A stretch of DNA of 64,000 nucleotides from Branchiostoma floridae (taxonomy: Eukaryota > Chordata > Leptocardii > Amphioxiformes > Branchiostomatidae). Below, one piece after another: positions 37,101 through 49,100 of this stretch (position 1 is the first letter of the stretch; each line of letters opens with the position of its first letter). A program made the translations under genes and the position numbers. The stretch is taken from positions 30,854,511-30,918,510 of the forward strand of contig NC_049981.1 in the NCBI RefSeq assembly GCF_000003815.2, written 5' to 3'. The notes below the pieces were generated by a model that saw only the letters and a program-made list of their open reading frames with translations, was not told the DNA's origin and did not search any database.

Positions 37101-40100
37101 GTCCCTCATCGCACATCCTTCCTTCTCAAGGCGTCTTAACTCTCTTCTTAACCACAACCCACAGTCCTTCCTCGTATATCCTTACTTCTCAAACCTTTGC
37201 AAAAGTGACAACTTCTTCATAAGTACCATCTGGCCAATGTGACCACTTTCTGCTGGTTCCTTAGATAATTTTTCAACAGACACAAGCAGTAAGAATCTTG
37301 TCTATATTGAATACAAAATCTTATCAGCCCATGAGAGGTCTTCTTACGGAGTTTGACTGAATGTAGACTCTTGACTCTTACCACCCAGCCTTACCAGTCC
37401 CTCATCTTACATCCTTACATCTCAAGTCTCCTTAACATGATTATTAACCCTAATCCTCAGACTAAACTACTTCATTCCTATATTCTCCTCTCATTGAGAA
37501 AGTCCATTGAAAAATCTGGACTCCATGACGCGAAACTGATGAAAATGCATTTCCGTCAGCTGAAAATGTCATTTAACAACGAAAAACTAACAGCATGGGC
37601 TCCCAAACAAGGAGTGAGATGGAAAAAAGAACTGGAGACGGAAAAAAGTTAGAGCTGTAAACAGCCCTACCAGTCTATCATACCCATCACAAGCCCTCCC
37701 CATCACAATTCTCCCCCGAGGAGGTATATAGGGAATGACAATCATGGTGCCAGCCATAATCATACTCATCTCATACTCAGCTCACACAAACTCAAGCAGG
37801 AGTGATCCAAACCACTACCGCCTAAGCACTCCCCCAAAACCTTCTCTTTAAGGCTTAGCGCTTGATTTAGCTAAGAACCTTCCCAGGGCCATTAGTAATA
37901 GCTCTCCATTTAAAGAAAATTTGCCTTCACCATAAAGAAGAAAGCGCGATTGCACTTTCTCCCTCCTCAAGAACGAATGATCAGGGTCAGACCGTGACTT
38001 AACATCCTACACAAGTCCGTGAGGAGACATTTTTATAAGGAGCATAACGTCCCCCAACTGTTACGATGCTGGTAACCTTTGACTATCACTGCCCAGTTAC
38101 TGCTTGGTAGTTGCCCCCTATATCCTTTATGTTAGCGCTGCGTGCTGGGGTTATGTGCTCTAAGGCACTTTGCCGATCGATTGGTTAAAGTCAGGAAGAG
38201 TTGTAGTTCCTTCGGGAGGGCTCGGCCAGAGTTAAGGAGAAGGGAGAGAGCTCTTCAGTGATCTGTCTTGTCAGGGCGGTAATGCTAATGTCTTAGAACT
38301 TTCTAAGGGCCTTTCCATCATATAATAGAGTAGAGATGGTGTTCAGGCATTCTCCCCATTCAGACAGTCATTTTCCCCAAGTGTTTGTAGTACGAGTGAA
38401 GTTTGACTACTGTGCTGTTTTTGCTGAAATGATAAACAATAAAGGTATTCACTGTCAGCGTAAGAAAATGTAGATTTCTTCACAAATTTTCATTACCATA
38501 AAATTATGTTTTAATTTGTATCCAATACTTAAGAATTGATGGTAGGACAACGGTATGACAACCATGCTCTGACATCTCTGAAATTTTGCAGCATGAAATT
38601 CCAGCATTTTCAGTGCGCCCCCTTCCCCTTTCTTGTTAGTGGAGGGGCCCCACCTTTAGCTGGGAGATGCTACACTGTAATGGGCAACCTTTCCAATTGG
38701 AGAGGACAATAAAAGTGAAATGTAGGTATGAAGGGATACCTGCCGATGTGTTAGAGGGGACCAATGGATTCGTTTCGGTTCCAACGAAACATCCGTCTTG
38801 CAGAGGGTTTGGCTTGAATGCAGAAGTACTCATGCATTTTAGGAAGTGGGTAGAAAACCTGAGAAAAGCTCCAATTTTAGTACATGTAAGTGGTCTTAAA
38901 TGGCTGCAAATTTAAAGAGAACTCAAGCTGGTGTGTTGTGCAGAAAGGCAGTTGTACCGGCTATATAGATAAAGATACAGATACAGAGGTCTACTGAAAA
39001 AAAACACATATGCAATGCGTGTATCGATTGGTGTTTGGTTCTAGTATTGAAACAAAATGAGGAGGGGGTCTGACACAAAATATAGTGAAAATTGAGCAAG
39101 AGGCCAGGTAGGAAAAAAAGGGACTTGGAGGGAACTTGTATCTTCTTCTAGACTTTGTGTATACCAAGGTACCGACTTTCCTCTCGGACACAGCTCTCAT
39201 GTTTGTCAAATTGAAAACAAAACATCTAAAAAGATTAAGAGGCCGTCTCTTTTTTTTCTCCCCAGACAGATCACAGTTTCGTAGCTCAATTTTCCAGCAA
39301 TAAAATTTGTGTGGCCAAATTGAAAAACATTTAAATACGACAAAAATTTTAAGAGATCGTCTGTCTTTTTTCTCCCCACACAGATCACAGTTACGTGGCG
39401 CAGCCTGACCTCACGCGGTCCACCGGAAACGTCCGTGGCTTCCCGGTCATGCCGACACTCGCCTTCTCCGACGACAAGATCCCCATGACGATGTCCCCTC
39501 TCCATAGCAACAACAGCCTCAAGATCAAGGTCGTGCCACCGGACGTGCCCATGACCCGACCCATCACCCCTAGCAACCGGTCCGCCACGCCCAGCAACAT
39601 GTCAACCCTTCAGCGTAACGCCCAGATCATGAGCAACAGTCTGCCGGACATGCAGCCCAGCACGCCGGAAATGTCGGACGTTGGGACAAGCACGAGGAGG
39701 CCGAGTTCAATCTACGACGCGGAAAACTTGGCGAAGATTCTGCCGTCCTACGTGGATCCGGCGTTCGCGGCCTGCGGAACGATAGGCGCCGAGGGCGGGA
39801 GGTTAGCGATACAGGAGTCAGGTGAGAAGAACACTTTGAACTTGTCAATGTTGGTTTGGAAGGACACTTGGAATGTGGAAATCCAATAAACGTTAAACCT
39901 TTTTTTCGTGTAACTTGTTGCAGAATGTACAGTTGAGTGTCACTGAGTTAAAAAGTCGATTATTTTGACTTAAGTTTCCACATTCCCAGTGTCTTTTCAA
40001 ACTTATATTCTTAAAAACCCAGAAGAATCTTTTTCTAGCAGCTTTTCCTGTGTGGTGTCAAATTCCTTCGCACTACAGTAGCCATTTATGTTGGTCACAT

Positions 40101-43100
40101 TATCATGAAACAGTGATCTTGCAATTTATGGACCAAAAAAACAAACAGAAACGTTAGACAATCAGAATGTCAGAGAGGAAGAAAAGCATCAAATTATTCA
40201 AAGGCATTAAAGGTGTCAAATCCTGTATACCCTAGTAGTCTTTTTTGTTGGTCACATTATCATAAACAAGACATCTTGCAAGCGATGAACCGGAAAACAA
40301 ACAGTAGACTATCAAAAGGATGATAGGAACAGAAAGCATCGAAGGCACAACCCATTCCTTTCTTGTGTGATATTAGGTGCTAGATTGCCTACTAGACCTT
40401 TCTGTTGCTTGCATTTTCATAAACTAGCGATCTTGCAAGCGATGGACCGAAAAACACACAGTACACTATCAGTTACTTGATAGGTACAGAAAGCATCGAA
40501 GGCGACGTGCTGTTCTTTACCCAGTCACCCGTATCAGGAGGAGTCACGACAGAAGAGACAGGCGGTAATTCGCGGTGTCTGTTCCCACATGCTGACATTT
40601 TCAGAGTCAATTTCCCCTGATGGGAGCATCATTACCACACCTTCTTGTCCCGTTATGTTTTCCCCCAGCGAATGTGCTGCTAGGTTCACCCCTGACATTC
40701 CAAGGGGTCACCGGCGGCGTCACCTGACATTTTGTTAGATTTGTCCTCTCTTGTGAAGGTCAATGAAAATATGGATGCTCCGACGTTATCCCTCCCTATT
40801 GATATTCTGCTGTTGATTTTTTTTGTGACTTGATGCAAATTTGGGAGTCGAGAACACAGTCAGATGTAGTAGAGATGTTAGAAACTAGCTAGTAATTTCA
40901 CCCGTGTTTCTTTTGATAAAGAGATTTGGGGCAAATTGATCAACTGACTTTATTTTTTTAAAATCTGAAGTTCACATGTTCAATAACCCTGTAACTGCAT
41001 TGCACTGTTGTGCTTTCTTCCATTTTGGTTGCCAACATATGAAACTATTTTGTAAAACTTGGCACAGGAAAATGCCAGTTTGTCTCAAAGTGATTCAAGT
41101 TTCTCTCCAAGTATGTTAACGTTATATGTTAATTCAGCAAATATTTCTAAAGCTAATATAACAAGTGTTATAAAGTTATCATTAGGGTTTATCAGTCTTA
41201 TCAGAATTGTTGACAACAGGTGATAGAAAAGAACACTGCAAGGTTGAGTCAAGGGCAAGGACTGATGGTGTCTTGGAAGACATCTTGAACCCTCCTTGCT
41301 GTGACATAATTGGGAAGTTGAGCAGAAATGGTTTGGAAAATGTCAAGTCATCAGTCTGAGATAATGAAGTGCTCAGGAGCTGTCCCTAACTTCGTTGGGT
41401 TGTGTGAAGGGGGCGGTCGACCGTTACCGCCGAAATGCCAACAGCAATCACGACCAACCATGAGAGAAATAGGGCGGTGCTGGTGGCATTTATTGTCCCT
41501 TAAGACATGTGGGAGTGAATTAAGGAAACCTGGGGGGCGGACCTCGACTTTAAGGAGCTCAGACAGTGATGAAGGACATCTCGTGATAGCTGGGTAGGGA
41601 GAGAAGGGATTATGGGATTGTGTGTGAAATAAAGAAGACTCTTGACGTGTGAAACATGATTATTAAAGACACAAAATGTTCTAGGGACAAGTTTGTGTTA
41701 CACAGCCCCATATGCTGTTCATTGATGCTGAATGTGTAAATAATTTTTCTCAAAAGTTTACACATTCTTATTTTTGTCATAACCTACACTATTCATCTTT
41801 AAATATTTGTTAAAGATTGTAGAATCATTTGTGATTTTGAAATGACCTTGAAGACTTATGCTTTGTTCTTTTTTGCCCCCCTCCCGCAGGTGTGAGCCTC
41901 CTGATTCCCAGCGGAGCCATCACGGATGGACACACAGAGGACATTTTTATCGCGGTGTTGCGTGAAGAAAAAGACAGACCAAAAATGAACGCGAAACAGA
42001 CACTGTTGGGCCCTGTGGTCGCGGTCGGCCCCCATGGACTCCACTTTAGAAAACCCGTCATTGTGACCTTCGGGCACGCGGCGGGATTACGGGAGCGAAA
42101 CTGGGAGTTAACACTGCTGTCCAGCGAGAGTCATCCGAACAGAAGCCCCTCCTGGCAGGTCAGTACAGAACTGCAACCAGACTAATGCTTTCCTATAGGA
42201 ATAAGGATCTTAGCTGTTGGACAAGCTAACAATTTTCCTATTAAATTTTTTTATGAAAAATACTTCATAGAGTATTGGATTTCTAGAATCAAAATATTTT
42301 TTAAAGTCACAATCAGTGGAAGATGACCCATTTTTTCTGAGTTTGTCTGTGCCCATTGGTTGTTGGAAAATTAACTTCAATGTAAAAGTGATGCATGACA
42401 CTTCATTTGCCAGGTTGATTATGAGAAAATATAGATAGCTTGATTAAGTTAGAGATAGATACATAGATTGATTGATTAATTGATTGATTGATTGAACGAT
42501 GGAATATAAAAATCAATGCATCAGACTCCTCTTGCATTGCCAGGTTGACTAAGATCCATAACTATTGAAGTAATTGCTATTTGGCATATCTTATTACCAG
42601 GTCCTGGATGTCTAACCTTCATCGAAGACTAAAATAATAACAGATTGATTGATTGACTGTTTGATTGCAGAACTTGGTGCTGATTGGCGAGGAGACGTTA
42701 AACACGACAGCGTACTGCCAGGTTGACGAGCGGGACTGCCACGTGATGGTGGAGCATCTCTCCTCGCGCTACGCTCTGATTGGTCAGTCCGCGCCGGCCA
42801 CGCAGGCCGTCAAGAGACTGAGGCTGGCTGTGATTGCCGCGCCGCTGCAGCCGTCTGGCGATTACAACTTCCGGGTCTACTGTGTGGCCGACAACTCCGA
42901 CGAACTTGAGGTACGTTCTCAAACAAGTGCTTTTAAAAAAGCTGGCATTTTTTTTCTCCTGAAGGCAGTCAGTCGTTAATACGTCAAATTTGTGACACCT
43001 CTTACCATCATACAATGCTAACAACTCCGATGAACTTAAGGTACGTTCTTCTAGAAACGTCATTCTGTATGAACACTCTTACTTGTTTTTGTTTTTTTCC

Positions 43101-46100
43101 TTGTGTCGCTTTATTACTAGCCTCCTCAACCTCACCCTGACACCTTTTGGCTACCCTTAACATGTGCAAAAAATTATTTACTTTCAGCTCTAGTCATCCG
43201 TTGATGTACCAATTATACAACACTCATGAAAACAAGCCTTTTCAACTCCAAACTTTTTCAGCTCCAACCCTTTTTCTTTGAATTTAAAGCTTAAAAAGAT
43301 GAAACTAGTCTGTTAAATACATGACATAAAAAAGCCTTTTTTGAGATTTTTAAAGTGAACCATTGGTACATTGTGGATCTCGTGTCATCACCATTGCAGT
43401 TTCTCATGGTAGCAACCAGACGAAAGCTTGCATTGCAAAATTCCCTCAGGAGACCCAGACAGAAGTTAGCCCCACATTTCCGCCTGCCATTCGTCCCTCG
43501 CACCCACTCTCTGGACCTTGTCAAAGCCTGTCCCTACTCTTAGTGGTGGTCTGTTATTGAGGAGTCCATAATGTGAGGTTTAGGGTGGTCTGGGGAGGAG
43601 ATAAAGAGCATTTTGTGCCAGACAACTCACAAAGAAAACACAAGAAATTCAGAATACTAGTAGCTGGCACAAATTTTTAGACTATAGTTACTGTTACTGT
43701 AGTAGATTTGTAATAAGTACAATATTGTTGAAATATTTACAACTATTTAAAACTGAGGGAAGTCTGTCAGATTCCATTGAATATTTGGTAACTAGCTCTT
43801 GACTTTAATGTTTTGTTTCATAGTTGGTAAATAACTGTGAGTGAGCTACAGTGTAGTATGACCTCTACCTGCTGCTAAGTTATAACTCTGTAGCTAGCAC
43901 AGATTTGGAGCCAAATTAAAAGACTGCCTGAGTCTGAAGGAAGAAGTTTGATAACAAAAGATTCCAAAGACGCACAGACAACACAAGAAAACCAGAGTTT
44001 CCCCAGACAGTTCTGTAATCTCCCTCCCCTTCCTGTGATGTAATGCCACACGGAGTAGCTTCCCTCAGCAACTTCCCAGACATTCTCAAGCACAAACTTA
44101 GAGATATTGAAGAAAAAGGAGGCTGGGAAAGAAACCTCAATCTATCAACATTTTACTCCATGGGAACGATGTGAATCAAGGTTGTTAATTTCCCCTTAGA
44201 GTATGATTTCAGATCAACATTCCATGCTAGCATTTGATATGATAAGACCACGCCAATTGATTCCATTGGTTCTTCAAATTTTTTAAACAAAAGTATAGCA
44301 AATGGACATCATAAAAGCAGGGTTCAGGGGGGGGGGGAAACTTGAATATTGCCATATTTAGTCCATTAAATTGAGTGCAACAAAGCATAAAACTGGTCCT
44401 CTGCCTTTGTTTTCAGTGTTTTTCTAGTCAAGCATATCTTTTTGAATTTTTTTTCAAATCCAAGAACCTAAAAATGAGACAGTTGTGGCCTAAAAAGTCC
44501 GAAAACCAGTCTATTGATTTGGTGTGGCCTAACGTTGCCTAAAGCGTTCCCACATTAACAAGACATACCCCAGGGTGGAGGAAACAAGTGTCCGGCTGTG
44601 TTTGACACCAGGCTAAAAATACTGGCAGGCAGGAACAGGTCTGCTTTGAAGTGGCAGGACCTGGGAAATGTCCTGAGGTCGGAGAGTAGTGGGAAACATG
44701 TGGGAACCTGGCAGGGGTTTAGCTCCTGTCATTTAACCAACATTCTGTAGATTAGAGCCACATATTATTTGAGCATCTGCCCAGAACAAAGTCACTTATC
44801 TTGATATGTTTTGTGTGTGTGTGTAGTCTTTAGTTTTTATTATTTTGTTTCTCAGCAGTTTGTTTCAGCATCAATTCATAAAGAAAATATTGCAATGTAT
44901 TTTACTACAGCAAAAGAAAACAATTTCATGCTGTAGATCGGAGCCACATATTATTTGATTTGAGCGATAGAGAAGTCACTTATCGTGATAGAAAAAACAT
45001 GGATACATTGTATGTGTTTTTTGTGTGTGTAGTCTTTAATTTTTATTATTTTGATTCTCAGGAGTTTTTTACAACATCAATTCATAAAGAAAGAAATTGC
45101 AATGTATTTTACTACAGCAAGAGAAAATAATTTCATGACTGTCTTGTAGCAATGGAATTCAGAGACTGAAAAAAATCAATCTTTTAAGAAGGAATTCACA
45201 TCATTTTAACATTATCTCATTTTCTCCCCCTTACAGGGAGTGGTACAGTCCGAGGCTATGTTGGGGGGTCAGATGCTGGACACGCCCAAGATTCTCCCCT
45301 TCAAGGACAACGGCCGTGACCTCTGTCTGAGCATCGAGGAGACTTTGCCAGGATGGAAGAGCCGACTCGGCGCAAACTTCCAGGTGAGGCTTCTAGTGCA
45401 GTGGGGACACCTAGCAATACTGGTGAAAAGTGCAGGCACCTGTTACAACAAATAGACTGTTGAACACAATACACCAGTCTTTTAAAATTTTTTGGGTGGA
45501 AAGAATGTGAACTTCCAGGTAGGAAGACTGGTTTCTGGTGCAGTGGGGACATCTAGCAGTAATTTCAAAAACTGCAGGCACCTGCTTTTACCAAAAGAAT
45601 GTGCAAACAAATGCAAGTAAAAGTAACATCAGAAAGTAGTGATGTGCTTCCAATGTTTTTGTAGATTTTGATAATAGTTCCCCTTATTTGAAATACCTAT
45701 TTGAAGGTTGTTGTTGGCATCCTTCTGTCTTGAGAGACAATGGAGTAGGCAAACTTGCTGACTTGAGTTATAACTAGAGTTCGGGGACCTCATACCTCCA
45801 TGAAATATTTATTGCTTTTTTGTGGATGGTATGTATGTTTATAGTTGGTTGTATTTGAGAGTAAAAGTTATATATGTTATGGGAAAGAAGTGGTGTAATC
45901 ATTTAAATATCGCAAATGGGAACAAAATATAGGTGCGAATACCACAGACAGTAACCACTCATTTTCCAAGACAGGCATTATGTTCTACATACTGGGTAAA
46001 ATCGCAACTGTATGCTTTGTCATAATATGACACATGACAAATTCAATAATGAAATACAAGAAATACAATACAGGATACAAACACATCATCAACACAACCA

Positions 46101-49100
46101 AAAGGACATGAAATATCCGTCAACCAATACCTATATGTAGGATACGGGGACAAGTTGATGCCCGATATATAATAATGCAAATACTTACCAACACAACATC
46201 AGCATAAGCCACGCGGAGCACAAAATCTAACAGCGCAAACGAAGTAACACACCAGGTCCCCAAAGGTACAAGTGGCTAAATACAAAGTTATTTATCATAT
46301 TCAAATTGTCCAGCATCGGGAAACAGTTGCCCAGCATCGGGAAACAGTTGCTTTAAGGAGTTAAATGTTACATTACCCTAACCAGTTGCTATACGCAACA
46401 ACTTTTCAGATAAGGGATTACCTAACACATCCACATATTAGATATGTAATACATCCAATTACATACTAACGAAACGTCCGCGTAACGCAAGTCACACCAC
46501 AAAACATCTAACAACACAAACGAAATATAACATACTGTGTCCCCAAACGCACAAGTACATACATGCAATTTATTATCACAATCAAAATTGTCCGCCTCCC
46601 AAAACAGATGTTCTAAAATGTTGGGCTGGGCAAACAGCGGGTCTAATTAATGTGCCAACTGTTACAAATATTTCAAACAGTCCTAAGCAGACATAAATAA
46701 AACTACTGGGGGTTCCCCAAACAGCTGTCATAGAAATCACCTCACTATCTGCTTGCAGCTAAGCCCATTAACAAACACATAAAGCACGATGCTTGTTCCA
46801 ATATATCTCAAATATAGGGGTGATTTCTGATATTATTACATCAATTATAACGACGGATACGGCTCCCAAAATCTCATCGATTCGAGCTTTCATCACCCCA
46901 CCAACACAACAAGTATGAAACCAATCCATCCAGCCGTTCTTGAGTAATCTTGTACACAGACAGAGACACATAACACACCCCACCAACACAACAAGTATGA
47001 AACCAATCCACCCAGCCGTTTTTGAGTAATCTTGTACACAGACAGCCAAAACTCGGGATTCCCCAAACAGCTGTCATAGAAATGACCTCACTATCTGCTT
47101 GGAGCTAAGCCCATTAACAAACACTTAAAGCACGATGCCTGTTCCAGTATATTACAATTATAGGGGTGATTTCTGATACGTGCATCGTTTCACGACTGTG
47201 TGCAGGCACACCAAACCGTATGCGAATATCGCAAACGGGACATCAACTATAGTTGCGATAATCACAGACAGTAACGACTCATTTTCCAGGACAAGCAATA
47301 TGTCATACATATTAGGTAAAACCGCAACTGTATGCTTTGTCATAATATCACATACGAAAAAACCAAGGAACCAACGTGCATCGTAGGACGACGGTGAACA
47401 CCGGGCACACCAAACCATATATCAATATCGCAAACGGGAACAAAATATAGGTGCGAAAACCACAGACAGTAACCACTCATTTTCCAAGACAGGCATTATG
47501 TTCTACATACTGGGATAAATCGCAACTGTATGATTTGTCATAATATGACATATGACAAAAACACTACTGCAATACAAGAAATACAATACAGGATACAAAC
47601 ACATCATCAACACAACCAAAAGGACATGAAATATCCGACAACCAATACCTACATGTAGGATACGGGGACAAGTTGGTGCCCGATATATAATAATGCAAGT
47701 ACTTACCAACACAACATCAGCATAAGCCACACGGACCACAAAATCTAACAGCGCAAACAAAGTATAACACACCAGGTCCCCAAAGGCACAAGTGGCTAAA
47801 TACAAAGTTATTTATCATATTCAAATTGTCCAGCATCGGGAAACAGTTGCCCAGCATCGGGAAACAGTTGCCCAGCATACTAACGAAACTTCCGGGTTAC
47901 GCAGCCCAAAACAGATGTTCTAGAATGTTGGGCTGGGCAAACAGGGGCACTAATGTGCCAACTGCTACAAATATTTGAAACGGTCCTAAGCAGACATAAA
48001 TAAAACTAATGGGGGTTCCCCATACAGCTGTCATAGAAATCACCTCACCATCTGCTTGCAGCTAAGCCCATTAACAAACACATAAAGCACGATGCCTGTA
48101 CCAATATATCTCAAATATAGGGGTGATTTCTGACATTATTACATCGATTATAACGACAGATACGGCTTCCAAAATCTCATCGTTTCAAGCTTTTATCACA
48201 CCGCACCAACACAACAAGTATGAAACCAATCCATCCAGCCGTTCTTGAGTAAACATCTACACAGACAGAGACACCTAACAGAAAATATAACCTCCATTCC
48301 ATGACATTTCATGGAGGCAACTAGGTACAAAATAACAGGTAAGGGACAATAAAAATGTTGTTTTCATTTTGTACTGACCAGTTTGTTATGTCATTTCAGG
48401 AGATACCATTCCACCATGTGTGGGGGAGCAGCCAGACCGGCCTCCACTGTTCCTTTATGATGGAGCGCACCGACCCCCAGATCCAAATGGTCACGGCCCG
48501 AATCCAAGTCTTCCAGGGCTCGCCTGAGGAGGAAAGGCAGAGCCTGAACATCACAGCAAGTGTCAGTAGAGAGGTAAGGAGTCTTCTACTTTCTTCTCAC
48601 GTCTTAGAATATTCAATGTAGATCAGTGCTGTCCCCAGCTTTGGATTTTGTTTCATCTCATTCATTGTTTGGGAGCCCATTTTGTTAATTTTCGTTGTCA
48701 GATCTGTTGCATTGGTCAACTCGTTTGGCAACATTTATCGATAGGATGCGGTCTTGCGCTGCTACTGACATGATTTTTATGATATTCATACGTTGAGCAT
48801 TCCAAAGTCGCTAGCTCATACACGTTGTTAGAATGTCACAGATAAGTGAATTACATTTCCAATACTCCTATAAACTGGATCAAGATCTCCATTTGGAATT
48901 TTGAGGAGAGTTCAACAGTTGAGCATTCCAAAGCTGCAAGCTCATACATAATATCCAAGCAGATCCTACAATGGATTAAGATATTACCAAACTGGCCAAG
49001 AAGTGTAGTCAGTCAAGAAGTGTCCATTTGCCATGTAGCAAAACTCACTCCTAAGCCGGCTTCACTCCTCTGCCAGCTTTTGATACTATCTTATGCTACT

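Noticed and set aside
39395-39889. UNC5 frame continuing to 39889
   Set aside because: It reads past the GTGAGA donor at 39822; ZU5 continues only after splicing to 41890.
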